The notes beneath the pieces are model-generated. The model saw only the letters and a list, made by a program, of their open reading frames with translations, did no database searches and was not told the DNA's origin. From Guadua angustifolia (Eukaryota > Streptophyta > Magnoliopsida > Poales > Poaceae), in assembly GCA_036346375.1 (NCBI GenBank), contig CM070508.1, positions 15,928,852-15,992,851 of the forward strand: a stretch of DNA of 64,000 nt, read 5' to 3'. Of the stretch, positions 1-11,169 are shown piece after piece. A program made the translations under genes and the position numbers. Each line of letters opens with the position of its first letter. Within the stretch, counting starts at the first letter, position 1.

Positions 1-1284
1 GTTTTTTTGAGAGCAAGATTTTAGGGTTGTACTCTTTTGTTTGAGTACTGTAACCAGATCAAAAATAAAGATCTTTCTCACAAGTTCTTGGCTCCGACAT
101 AGTTGATCGATCGCTTGAAGTTTTGTTCATCACAGCAGTCACAAAGTTCATCACGGAGTTCGGTTCTTTGCAAAGGTATCATCTTGCGAAGGTAATATCT
201 TTTGATCCGTAGATCCGATCGGATTGATTCTTGTTGAGTTTGATTCGTAATTGAATCTTGTTTCTATAGTTAAAACTTCACATCAATCCAATGGGTAGAT
301 CTTTGGTAATTTGTGGTCGCCCAGATTGCTAGTCTGGTCGCCCAACTGTTAGATCGCTAATTATTTTAGTCATCTTGCGAAGGTCATAACTTTAGATCCG
401 TAGATCCGATCGACCTGATTCTTTTTTGTTCACTTCAAAATTGAGTCTAGTTTATACAGTTAAAATTTTACATCAATCCAACGGTTAGATCTTCTGTAAT
501 TTGTGGTCGCCCAGATTGATGTCCTGCTCGTTCGACTGCTCGCGTGGTCGCCCGGGTTTGGTCATCTTGCAAAGGACATAACTTTAGATCCGTAGATCCA
601 ATTGACCTGATTCTTTCTGTTTTAGCTGCAGAATTAAGTCTAGTTTCTACAGTTAAAATTTCACGTCAATCCAACGGCTGTATCTTTAGAAATTTCTATT
701 TTAGTGAACATATATCAATCTGCTCGCCCAGACTGCGCGCGTGGTCGCCCAACTGTTCACGTGGTCACCCAGCCTACCAACCTACTCGCCCAAGTGTCCT
801 ACTGCTCGCCCAAGTGTTTTTCTGGTCGCCCAAGTACCCAACCTGCTCACCCAAGTGTCCTACTGCTCGCCCAAGTGCCTAAACTGGTCGCCCAGGTGTC
901 CTACTGCTCGCCCACATGCCCAAACTGGTCGTCCAGGTGTCCTACTGCTCACCCAGTGATTCTTGGTCGCCCAAGTGCCCAAACTAGTCGCCAGTGTCCC
1001 ATCGCCGCCCGGTGATTCTTGGTCGCCCAAGTGCCCAAACTGGTCACCCAAGTGTCCTACTAGTCGCCCAAGTGCTCTACTGGTCACCCAGACTGGTCTA
1101 CTAGACTCCCAACTGCGTGAGGTGGTCTCCCAATTTTGTAACCTGGTCTTCTAACTTCGTAAACTGGTCTTCAAGCAATTTGAGTTTAAATTGGGGTGTT
1201 TGAAAAGATCGAAAATTTGATTTTAACTTCCGCGCAATCATTCACCCCCCTCTGATTGCTACATTAGTATATTTTGATCCTACA
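1..1284 (+). mobile_element. 5' LTR (3' part) of Sirevirus-like Copia element
   Basis: This is the right-hand part of a 5' LTR whose start lies before the window. Bases 1-487 align without gaps to 5934-6420 at a constant offset of 5933, which identifies the two LTRs. Counting the part seen only in the 3' copy (5274-5933), the full LTR would be about 1.94 kb. It ends in CA at 1284, two bases before the primer-binding site. A poly(A)-type signal (AATAAA) lies near 64-69. The LTR contains about three copies of a 191-bp tandem unit (181-720) and a minisatellite of about 20-bp units (740-1120). Confidence 0.85.
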
Positions 1285-1286
1285 AG

Positions 1287-1297
1287 TGGTATCAGAG
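1287..1297 (+). other. Primer-binding site, initiator tRNA-Met type
   Basis: TGGTATCAGAG directly follows the 5' LTR end. It matches the 3' end of plant initiator tRNA-Met, the usual primer of Copia elements, and fixes the element as plus-strand. Confidence 0.85.
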
Positions 1298-1343
1298 GAA
1301 GGTTTTTCTAATTAATCTTAACTGGTGATTAGAAACCGTAGCG

Positions 1344-2471
1344 ATGGATAGGTATTCGACAAAACCTTGTGTTTTCGATGGTGTTGATTTTCAGTTTTGG
1401 AAAGCAAAGATGGAGGCATATATTCAAGCTCAGGGTTTTGCAATTTGGGAAAAGGTCTACAAGCCATACAATGTTCCTGAGAATGATGAAGTCAATGACA
1501 CCAATCGAGCACATGTTGAAGCAAACAGTAGAGCACGAAATTTGATCATCCAAGGATTGGGAAGAAGTGACTTCGACCGCGTGATCCATCTCAAGTCTGC
1601 ATATGAGGTATGGAAATCTCTTTGTGATTATCATGAGGGTTCAAACACTATCAAAGAGGTTCGTCAAGATATATACAAGAAAGAATATATGCGATTTGAG
1701 ATGAAGCCTGGTGAGTCACTAGATGATTTCTTTGCACGTTTCAATAAGATTCTTAGCAACTTACGTGCTATTGGAGTTTACTTTGATGAGGCTACTAATG
1801 CTAGACAATTGCTTGGTGCATTGGACATGTCTATTTGGGAGATGAAAGTTACATCCATTAGAGAATCAACTGTCATGAGTGACCTTACTGTAGATGTTCT
1901 TTTCTCTAAGCTAAAAACTCATGAATTGGATGTTCTTGCTATGAGGACTGATTATAAATCAATTGCATTGAGCTCTCAATCTAGCATGTCTCAAAATAAT
2001 GCTTCTTCAAGTTTTGTCTTGTCCTTCTTGTCTTCACTAACCGATGAACAGATTGAGGAATTTCCGGAAGAAGACTTGGCATCACTTTCTTCTCGTTTTT
2101 ATAAAGCCTTGCAGAATGTGAGAATGAGAAAGAAAGTTGGTGGTGGCCCTCCAAGGTGCTATGAGTGTGGTGATCTCAACCACATGCGTTCAAATTGTCC
2201 TAAACTCGCAGGTAAATCATCAAGAGAGGAGGACAATGACAAAAGAAAAGAGAAGAAGAAGTTCTCTCCAAGCAATAAAAAGAAAAAGAGCTTCATCAAC
2301 AAAAAGGTTGTTCATCAGGTTCTTTCGGCTCTTGAACAAGTGAACTTGAGTGATGTGGATTCGGAGAGCGATGAAGATGACACAACAACTCCAAGCAAAT
2401 CTGAATTGACGAGGTTGTGTCTCATGGCTAGGAGTGATGAAAGCTTCATCGAGGGCGATCATGACAAATGA
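1344..2471 (+). CDS. Copia gag, N-terminal part with CCHC zinc knuckle
   Basis: A 375-residue frame starting 60 bases after the primer-binding site. Residues about 55-200 look like the Copia-type gag core (UBN2 family), which forms the retrotransposon capsid-like particle in the cytoplasm. A CCHC zinc knuckle binding RNA has C272, C275, H280 and C285 with the standard C-X2-C-X4-H-X4-C spacing. The stretch after it is Lys-rich, then acidic (Asp/Glu/Ser). The frame stops at 2471, but 2472-2883 still holds degenerate gag-like coiled-coil coding in other frames, so the original gag was longer and joined the piece at 2884. Codon use is AT-rich, unlike the host genes. No protease, integrase or reverse transcriptase follows. 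Confidence 0.8.
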   Translation: MDRYSTKPCVFDGVDFQFWKAKMEAYIQAQGFAIWEKVYKPYNVPENDEVNDTNRAHVEANSRARNLIIQGLGRSDFDRVIHLKSAYEVWKSLCDYHEGSNTIKEVRQDIYKKEYMRFEMKPGESLDDFFARFNKILSNLRAIGVYFDEATNARQLLGALDMSIWEMKVTSIRESTVMSDLTVDVLFSKLKTHELDVLAMRTDYKSIALSSQSSMSQNNASSSFVLSFLSSLTDEQIEEFPEEDLASLSSRFYKALQNVRMRKKVGGGPPRCYECGDLNHMRSNCPKLAGKSSREEDNDKRKEKKKFSPSNKKKKSFINKKVVHQVLSALEQVNLSDVDSESDEDDTTTPSKSELTRLCLMARSDESFIEGDHDK

Positions 2472-2883
2472 CTTCAATGAGGTAGAACCTTCTTACGATG
2501 AATTAACTATTCTGTTGTTCGTCTTGGAAAATTGCTTGACAAACGCGACAAGAAGATTAAGAAACATGATGTTCTTGTGGAATCTTTGAATGATGAAATT
2601 GCTAGACTTAAATCTTTGATTCTCGATGATGGCGCTTGCAAATCATGTGACTTAATTCTGATGAGCTTATGTGCTTAGGAAAGAACATGTTTCTTTGTTA
2701 GAACAAGTCAATCTTTGAAAAGAAAGAAAATGAGAAACATGTTAAAACGCTAGTTGTTCAAGCTGGCGATTTGCATGATACAACTCATTGTTCTAAATGT
2801 ACTATCTTTGGAATTGAAGTTGCATGATGCAAATACCGTGGTTTCTCAAATGACGATGCTATGCTTACTCATGAGGTTCTTTC
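2472..2883 (+). pseudogene. Frameshifted middle of Copia gag
   Basis: Between the two open gag pieces, short stretches in changing frames encode Lys/Glu/Leu-rich coiled-coil-like peptide, as expected in the central part of Sirevirus gag. Several frame changes and stops (for example the TAG near 2676) show decay. The exact number of lesions cannot be fixed by eye. Confidence 0.55.
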
Positions 2884-3633
2884 ATGTTTAACTTGTCGCA
2901 TAAACAAAAAGGAAAAGTGGACGTTCCATGTAATAATTGCTTAACTTTTTCTCGAAAGGTTGATTACTTGGAAAAATCTTTAGAACGATTCACTACTGGA
3001 AAGAAAAACCTAAACATGATTTTGGATCAATCAAAAGTTAATACTCATCACAAAGGTTTAGGTTTTGATTCTTATGCTTATCATAAATCACATGCTCCAA
3101 CTGTTGTGAAGACACTTGAAAGTGAAAAATTCGAAATTGTCAATGAGCTTAAGAAAACTGTTTTCAAGTCTGCTGGTGTGTTATCTTCTACTATGGTGAA
3201 TGCAAATGTTACTTCTGTTCCTAAAGATAAACATCATGTTAAGTACACTTGCACTCATTGTGGTAAAGATGGACATTTAGTAGATTTTTGCTTTAGGCTA
3301 GCCAAACAGCAAAAGAAAGAAAAGGCTAAGGCTAGGTCTAATTTCAGGAAGACACATTTCACTCCTCATTTTGTGCTTAAGATGATGCAAACACCTTTTG
3401 TTGCAAGAAACACGGGAAAGAGCAAATCTGATTTTGTGAACAAGCATCCTCATTTTGTGCCTAGGGTGATGCAAACATCTTTTGTTGAAAGAAACACGAG
3501 AAAGGGCAAATTTGTTTTTGTGAACAAGCATACTCGTGTTGTGCCTACTCGTCGTGTGTCTCAGTACTGGATTCCCAAATGCTTTATTTCTAACCCCAAT
3601 ACCGAGGCCTCGACATCTTCTCATGCTATGTAG
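2884..3633 (+). CDS. Copia gag, C-terminal part with second CCHC knuckle
   Basis: A 249-residue frame continuing the gag of 1344-2471. It carries a second C-X2-C-X4-H-X4-C zinc knuckle (C123, C126, H131, C136). This is followed by basic sequence with two imperfect repeats of about 30 residues (3355-3420 and 3446-3510). The C-terminal tail resembles the linker that in autonomous Sireviruses leads into the protease. Here the frame stops and no pol domain appears before the 3' LTR. The ATG at 2884 is probably not a native start: it is simply the first Met after the frameshifted section. The piece is best read as the 3' half of a broken gag in an element that depends on enzymes supplied in trans. 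Confidence 0.7.
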   Translation: MFNLSHKQKGKVDVPCNNCLTFSRKVDYLEKSLERFTTGKKNLNMILDQSKVNTHHKGLGFDSYAYHKSHAPTVVKTLESEKFEIVNELKKTVFKSAGVLSSTMVNANVTSVPKDKHHVKYTCTHCGKDGHLVDFCFRLAKQQKKEKAKARSNFRKTHFTPHFVLKMMQTPFVARNTGKSKSDFVNKHPHFVPRVMQTSFVERNTRKGKFVFVNKHTRVVPTRRVSQYWIPKCFISNPNTEASTSSHAM

Positions 3634-5273
3634 GTTTTTCAGGATTGGGTTGGAGAACAGAAGCTTAGTGGATCTTGGTCTTTTGTAAGATGAGATCAAG
3701 ACTTGGATGGTTCTCACCCTTGAGACGGTTTTCAAGAAGCATGTGCAATAATTCTTCATCTACTTTGTGAGCTATTTGATACACTCATGTTCTTTACATT
3801 CACAGATATCTAATTGTGGCATGAGATGAAATGATTGTTCATATGCTCATATGTATTCTCTGGCATGTTCAATAATGTTATATCTTATATCATGTCTTTC
3901 ATGCTTTGAATTCACTTATCATGATTCATGCCTATGCTTAATTGAATATACCATGATAACTCAAGCTCACGTATATCATCATCTCCTCTCTATTGATCTC
4001 ATTGGTTATCCATTTGAGGGGGAGTTATTGGTTATTGGTGAAAATTCCTTTCGGTTGCCTTTTTGGGAGGTTTGTTCTTTCAGTCTTTTGTTTTTAAAAT
4101 AATTTCCTTCAGGTGACAATTTTGTAGAAGGTTTTTAAGATGGTTGTTTTGAGGGGGAGTTCATTGAAGTTTTTGTAATATTATGTAACATGCTTTTTGT
4201 TTTGTGTGTTTCATAAATGAAAAACAAAAAAAATTGAAAAACAGTAAAAGTACTGAGCATTGTATTTCATACACATATGTCATTTGAAGCCATGTTTATG
4301 TAACAAGGTCTTTGCAACTTCCTGTTTATACATATATGGTATAGTTTATGTTATAACTATTTAAATGGAATGACAACTTGAATTAAATCTTGTCATGGTT
4401 GAACTTTCTTGGCTATCTTGACCCTGCTCAAAAAGTGCTAAATATGAAAGTTAAGTGCTAAAGCTAAAAGAGTGATTGTTGATAAAAGCAAGATCAAGGT
4501 TATGTACTGTCGCACTTCTTCTTTACGAGACTGCTTATCATTGCACTATGATATGAACTTGGAAGAGGTTGTGTATGACCGAAACCATGAAACTTTAAGC
4601 TTGTGATTGCTTGGCATGGTTGAAAAGTAAGGCTGATGGTGCATGTAATTCCTTGCAATTGTTATTGTTGCAATCAAAGTAATAAATCAGTTTTTCAAAG
4701 CACAAATAAAGTGCACAAAAATTCAATGTTTTCAGGTTTTAAGATTGTTGAGAAAGAGAGATCATGCCATGCAAAAAATCACTAATAGTACTTGATTTCT
4801 AGTCATGCTTACTCTACATTATTTATGTGTAGATTTGAGGGTGCAAGTACTATTAATAGCATGACTTGGTGATCAAGTTGTTTCATTTGTGCATGATTCA
4901 TAATGCTCAGTACATAAAAAAAAGGAAAACAACAAACATAAAGGGAAAGAAGTTTCTCTTTTTGCTCTCTTTTTGCATTCTTGATGAACCCATTGTCAAA
5001 GGGGGAGAAATTTTGGAGTCAAAGGGAGAGATTTTTGGTCACACATTGCACATTCACACACACATTTCTTCTTTCTGTTAGGGGAGTCTTTTTTTTGATA
5101 GGGGGAGATTTCTTTTTAGATAGGGAGAGATTTTTGTTCTTCTTTGTAGGGGGAGATTTCTCTTTTTGTCTTTTGGTCACTTTACTTCTTTTAAAAATGG
5201 TGTTGCTATTGTAAGGTGAATGCCAATGTTCATTTCCAAATGGTGTTGCCAATGTTTTCATCAAGGGGGAGAT
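3634..5273 (+). other. Copia non-coding 3' region with repeated polypurine tracts
   Basis: This 1.6-kb AT-rich stretch has no convincing gene. Purine tracts of the AGGGGGAG type recur near 4016, 4151, 4998, 5080, 5100, 5122, 5148 and 5263. The last one abuts the 3' LTR and is the functional polypurine tract candidate. Repeated tracts before the 3' LTR are a known trait of Sireviruses. The pol gene expected between gag and this region is absent. Confidence 0.65.
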
Positions 5274-6420
5274 TGTGAGATCATGTGATGAAAAATTGGT
5301 TGAATGGTGAAATTGACATTGTAAAGTGATTTTGGTTATGGCATGTGTGGTGCTTGTGCATGTGCTATGTTGAGATGATTATCATGCTGGTGATAGCATG
5401 ATGGAGTTTGCTTGATGCAATGCACTCATGGGAGTGGTTGCATAGACTGTTTTTGAGGCAAGTCGTGGACTTGTGCTCAAATGATCGCTTGTTTATCTTT
5501 GGTGATAGCATAATGGTTTTGCTTGATCGATGCACTCATGTGAGTGGTTGCATGGATTAACTTTGAGTCAAGTCGTGGACTTGTGCTCGGAATTGTATTT
5601 TGTTTATTCATGTGCGGTGTTGCTCGAGGGCTTAACGTGGTCGATGACGGACGAAACTAGGTTCATAGAGGAAATGAGGTTCGGGACTAGGTTGGGGAGG
5701 AATCGAGGTCTTTGTGGTCGAGGATGTCATGCGGGGCGTTAGGGCTAGAGAACATGCACATGGAGGTCGCTTAGTCACGTAATTACAAAGCAGAGGGCCG
5801 TACATTAGTGCAAGAGTTGTTTTTGCCACGTTGGGCCAAGTTGAAATGTATCTGAGACTCTTTCCATGTTGGAAGTGGAGTTGTATTCTATCTCGTTAGG
5901 ATTGCTCTGTATAAATAAGGGGAGGTGTCCCCTATTTTTTTGAGAGCAAGATTTTAGGGTTGTACTCTTTTGTTTGAGTACTGTAACCAGATCAAAAATA
6001 AAGATCTTTCTCACAAGTTCTTGGCTCCGACATAGTTGATCGATCGCTTGAAGTTTTGTTCATCACAGCAGTCACAAAGTTCATCACGGAGTTCGGTTCT
6101 TTGCAAGGGTATCATCTTGCGAAGGTAATATCTTTTGATCCGTAGATCCGATCGGATTGATTCTTATTGGGTTTGATTTGTAATTGAATCTAGTTTCTAC
6201 AGTTAAAATTTCACATCAATCCAATTAGTAGATCTTCGGTAATTTGTGGTCGCCCAGATTGCTAGTCTGGTCGCCCAGTTGTTAGATCGCTAATTGTTTC
6301 AGTCATCTTGCGAAGGTCATAACTTTAGATCCGTAGATCCGATCGACCTGATTCTTTTTTGTTCACTTCGGAATTGAGTCTGGTTTATACAGTTAAAATT
6401 TCACATCAATCCAACGGTTA
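5274..6420 (+). mobile_element. 3' LTR of Copia element, truncated
   Basis: Starts with TGTGAG right after the purine tract at 5263-5272. A TATA-like box (TATAAATA) is at 5910-5917 and an AATAAA signal at 5997-6002. Identity with the 5' LTR stops at 6420, where unrelated repeat sequence begins, so about 0.8 kb of the LTR (the part equivalent to 488-1284, including the minisatellite) is missing. Confidence 0.8.
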
Positions 6421-7050
6421 CAAAAATTTATAGCGATCCGTAGATTTGTCGGTGGATCCTAACGACCCATTTTTTTTAACAAACACAAAAAACAAAAAAA
6501 AACACGGATTCAACCGCAATTTTCTAAATAAAACACGCATCGACAAAAAAAACACGGATTCGTCAAAAGTTTATAACAACTTATGGATTTGCCAACGGGT
6601 CATAACCGCGGGTTTTTTTAAAAAAAACGTAGATTCGTCCAGAGATTTATAGCGACCCATAGATTCGCCGGCGGGTCCTAACGATCCATTTTTTTAACAA
6701 ACACAAAAACAAAAAAAGATCAAATATCCCGAAATGCGTAAAAAAACAACCACTGTTTTCTAAAAAAAAACACAGATTCATCGAAGGTTTATAGTAATCC
6801 GTAGATTAAACGTGGATTCATCGAATGTTTGTAATATCCTATGGATTCGCCAGCGAGTCCTACCGATCCATTTTATTTAAAACAAATACAGAAATCGAAA
6901 ATTCGACAAATTTTATCAGACGACGGGTTGTAACCGCGGTTTTCTAAAAAAAACGTAGATTCCTTGAAGGTTTATAACTAACGACCTATTTTTTTAAACA
7001 AATATGAAAACCAAAAATACGACCCCCATGGATTTGCCGACGGGTCCTAT
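6421..7050. repeat. Diverged AT-rich tandem repeats, about 180-220 bp period
   Basis: A motif around GGATTCGCC..CGGGTCCTA followed by A-rich tracts recurs near 6445, 6662, 6843 and 7029, and an ACACGGATTC motif recurs between them. The spacing is about 217, 181 and 186 bases. The units are too diverged to define a consensus by eye. The identity of the repeat is not recognised; it may be the subterminal region of a DNA element. Confidence 0.5.
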
Positions 7051-7649
7051 CGACTCTACAGAACGGCGCAGCGTAGCGCACTATTATTGCTAGTTGTAGT
7101 GATTTTGTAAGCCTTGTAACCATTCTCCTCCACCTTTAGTCTTTCTGCAGAATGAGGTCTTAGGGAATCGGAAAAATTTATGTGTTGCAAACGGGGCCTT
7201 ATGTTTAACATGTTCACAAAGTTTGAAATGATGATAGAGGATGCATATCCCATTTCCATGACCTTCATGTCGCAGTTCATGCGCAAATGATAGATTGATA
7301 ACTCATCAGTTTTGTCTCCGATATTTGACATAGTGATATACCAACCCAAATATCTGCCTAGTCACCAATCAAGATTAGCCATTTCTACACAAACATGCAC
7401 ACTCCACCAGAGGGGTTGAGGCTATATAGAAGATTAAGAGAAAGCTGTTCATGATAATTTGTTCCATGCTATTTCCAGATGCGTGGTTGTGTGACCTCGA
7501 ATTCTGGGCTTGAGTTTGGCCGTGTACTGTACGGACCGCCCTTTTCAGGGGGTGCGTATAGATACCTTTACAGCTACCCAGGAATTCAGTTGTAGGTAAC
7601 CAAGTGTACATTGCCTGACATAAAAGCAAATACGAACATTTTATAGATA
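7051..7649. other. Unassigned sequence
   Basis: No gene or repeat recognised. Two short minus-strand frames (7056-7349 and 7375-7629) show no family resemblance. The left end of the large LTR that follows may lie in here. Confidence 0.3.
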
Positions 7650-10600
7650 AATTATAGGCCTAACGGCCAGAGTTTTACAAAAGGCGCGGCTAGCACCAGT
7701 ATATTACAAAAGATCCACAGGAAAGGCTTGAGCAGATAGACCAAAGCCTTCAAAACCAAATATCGTTGCCATCTACGCTCTTCAGGAAACCATCGTCTTC
7801 TTGAAATTCTATAAGGGGGATTTTAGGAGCAAGGGTGAGTACACAACCATACTCAATAAACTACACGAAATTTCTGAATATTACATGCAAGGAGTTTCAA
7901 GGGATTTGGCACTAGTTTCAAGTATTTAGTGGATGCATAAACCTTAGAAAACAAAATTATGTAATATACTTGAAACACAATCCAACAATCATTCACATCA
8001 TCAACACCACCGAGTTATTAACAAAATCCAGATTATGGTCAATTTATTATTAAAACTACTCAAGCTCAGTTACCGGAATCACCCGAAATGAACCCAGCTT
8101 CATTAACCGGAAGCACAGCGTATTCGAATACCATTTGGTTCACTCTGCAGAACTATTCAACTTTACCCACAAGATATCTACAGTCATTAATGCCACCGGA
8201 TCAACATGCAACTTTTATGCATGCGGCCCGACCGAGATTAACATAACCTTTCATTGATTTTTCCCTCTTTAGCTCCTACCCAGTAGGTTAACTTGGATTC
8301 CCCAGCCTCCAGGACCCACTGGCCAAGGCGAGCGGCGCGATCTGGTCAACTGAGGAATACCTACCGTTATGAGAACCGGCAATGGCCGCACCATTCCGTT
8401 CCACCCCCAACCCACGCGATTTCCACCTGTAGGTATTCCAAGGGGAAAAGCAATATACCGGGCTACGTTGGATCCGGTCAATAGAGCTGACCGGCCCAAC
8501 TTGTGGTTGAGAGAGGACTAAGTTATTTACTTTGCTCAAGGGGTTGATCTTTAAATGCCGAAGACATAGCCCATCACACAAAACAACACCGGTACCACTG
8601 TACCCATTCCACACCACACTGGGCTTGTCACCAATTTGGGGATTGGGCCAGCATCCACCTTCCGTGGTCCACCCAAGACTGACTCCAAACCGTAGCAAGT
8701 TTTGAAAACGAGTTTTGAGCAATAAATGAAAAGTAATGATTGTTATTATAGCTAACCTACGGTGCTTCATTAATGATAACCTAGGGTTACAACTGAATAT
8801 GGCATAATCAACATGGTCTTAACAAGGGGTGGGATTTTAACTAGTCATGTCTTTCTAAACTAGCTCCTTTTTAAATTGCTACTCTATTTACAAGCAAATG
8901 CAATAACTACATATATACAGTAATTATACGGAATTATGGGATCAACATGTTCAAGGAGTGTGGCTTGCCATGCGAAGTCGAGGGTTCACCTAGCGAGACG
9001 TAGTCGACGTCGAGTCTGGTCCCGAACTGCTCCGGCTCCTGGTATGGCTCCAACGTCTGCTCCTGCTCCGGGATTGGCTCCGAGAGTCGCTCCAAAGTCG
9101 GATCTAGCGCAAAGAAGCAAATCCAATAAATAAACGAATAAAAACAACAAAGGAAAGAAAACAGGAAAAAGGGAACAGGAGAGAAAAATGGCCGGAACAA
9201 GGTTCGGGGGTATTTTGGAAATTTTCTAGGATTGATATAGCAAAACGGAAATCATTTTTGGACTCAACAGCTCGAACTGGGCAAGAATATGTATTTTTGG
9301 CTATTTTTGGATTTTTGAGAATTTTTGGGAATTTTGGGGATTTTTCTAGAATTTTATTTGATTTTTTGGATTTTTAATAAAATGAAAATCCGGAAAAATC
9401 AAAAGGAAATCGAAAAGACAAAATTGGCCGGGCGACCTGATGTGCATGGTCCAAACCCTTGCGACCTGACCTCATCTTGGCGTGGGGAGATGGGTGAATT
9501 TAAATGGCGGCCGAGCCGTGCTATGGCGGGACTGGCGAGTGGTGAGAGGTGGCGGCGTGGGGCGGTGGCGGCGACGGAGCAGCGACGACACGCGGGGCCG
9601 TGTGCGTGAAGCGGTGAGAGCGGTGACAGGCGGGCCGGCAGTAGCGCGACGAGGAGACGCCGACGATCACGCGCCCATGATGCGGCGATCGAGGGCGATC
9701 GACACGTGGGCCCATGGGCGGCAATGATAGAGGCGAGTGGCGGTGGGACTGGGTTGGCACTGAGTGGAGGAGTGGGGCGAGCGGCGGCGATGGAAATGGG
9801 CCGGACTCGAGGAAGATGATGGGTGATACGGCGTATGGCGGCCCGGGGGAAGGAATGAACTAGCGGGGGAGGTGGAGAAGCTTGCGGCGAACCCGAATCG
9901 GGGGAGAATTGGGTGGGGGAGTGAGCGGAGCGGCTTGGCGGCGGAGCGGCACCGGAGCCAGAGAAGGAGCTCGCGGGGCGGGCCAATGGTGGCACGAGGG
10001 AGGAATAGAGCACATGGGGAAGAGGCGGGGGCTCACTGCGGTGCTTGGGGCGAGGAGAAAACAAGCTCGGGGGTGCTATTTATAGGGCCGGAGGGGAAAA
10101 AGGCGAGCGACGACGGAGGAGAGAAGGTGGCCGCGATTTTCAACGGAGGACGGCGAGTGGTTGGCGAGGACGGTGTGGGCGAGCTGAGCGGAGGCGACGA
10201 AGCATGCATGGGAATCGTGGCGGGGTCGGTAGCGATGGGACGAGGCGATGCGGACGCTGGGAACCGGCAGAAAAGCTGGCGTCGAGGACGGGTGAGGACG
10301 CCGGGGCGGAGCTCGGACCGGGCGGAAGGAGAAAAGGTGGCCGCGATTTTCAACGGAGGACGGCGAGTGGTTGGCGAGGACGGTGTGGGCGAGCTGAGCG
10401 GAGGCGACGGAGCATGCACGGGAATCGTGGTGGAGTCGGTAGCGATGGGACGAGGTGATGCGGACGCTGGGAACCAGCGGAAAAGCTGGCGTCGAGGATG
10501 GGTGAGGACGCCGGGGCGGAGCTTGGACCGGGCGGAAGGAGAAAAGGGCGACGGGAGCAGGTGCGGTGATAACGAGGCGTTGTATCTTAGCGTGGCGAGG

Positions 10601-11169
10601 GAGCGGAGACGGCGCCTGGTAAGCCACTCTCGGACAATGAAGGAAGAAGAAGAAGGCTGGGAAGAGGAGCGGCGGCAAAAGCGAGCAATGGACCGGGCGG
10701 AATGGTGGCGGAGGGGGGACGGGAGTAGGTGCGGGAATTGTGCGTAGTCGGTGACCGACGGGACAAGGCGTGGCGACGTTGGAAGTTGGCGCCGAAAAGC
10801 GGTGGGCGAGGCAGCGCTTGGACCATCGGGAGGAAGAAGAAGAAGAAGAAGTGGCCGACAAAGCGGGTCTCATGGCAAATGGAGCGCGAGGAAGGCGCCG
10901 GGGAGAAATGATGGAGGTGTAATGAAGGAAAAGAGTAGGCCGGGGGGGTTTGAACTGGGCCGAGGGGAAAAGAAATGGGCCAAGGGAATTGGGCCGGGGA
11001 AATCAGTCTGGATCAAAGGGGAAAGCTTTCGGAAATGAAGGGTGGCCAAAACGGGAAAATTTCCCAAAAAGGAAAGAAACCAAAAACAAGTCGAATAAAA
11101 TTCAAATAAATCCAAATAAAAACCAAATAAAAAAAAGAAACAAAATTTTGAAATTTTTGGGGTGTTTCA
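7650..11169 (-). mobile_element. Large gypsy-type LTR, minus strand (left end approximate)
   Basis: Read on the minus strand the unit starts at 11169 with TGAAACACCCC, a typical start of large grass gypsy LTRs. A TATA box (TATAAATA on the minus strand, 10077-10084) lies about 1.1 kb inside, as expected for the U3/R border. The GC-rich part (9400-10950) is the leader-like region, and the part with an ACTCAC-type motif (about 7830) lies toward the LTR end. No gag or pol and no primer-binding site is attached, so it is probably a solo LTR of about 3.5 kb. The 5 bases after the start are GTATA. A matching copy on the left was not found with certainty, so the left border is approximate. Confidence 0.55.
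10125..10544. repeat. 210-bp tandem duplication in gypsy LTR
   Basis: Two adjacent copies, 10125-10334 and 10335-10544, differ at only a few positions. The period is exactly 210 bases, so the repeat keeps reading frame in all six frames and produces long spurious frames on both strands. Confidence 0.85.

Noticed and set aside
740..1120. Regularly spaced short repeats resembling a CRISPR array
   Set aside because: Units are contiguous and about 20 bp with no unique spacers. They lie in a plant LTR, so this is a minisatellite.
1287..1297. Possible tRNA gene fragment
   Set aside because: Only the tRNA 3'-end complement is present; it is a retrotransposon primer site.
7056..7629. Two minus-strand frames of 97 and 84 codons
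   Set aside because: No recognisable family, no splice context, and they border transposon sequence; likely chance.
9399..10873. Long frames on both strands (up to 291 codons)
   Set aside because: Product of GC-rich sequence and the 210-bp in-frame duplication inside an LTR; low-complexity Arg/Gly/Pro/Ser translations.
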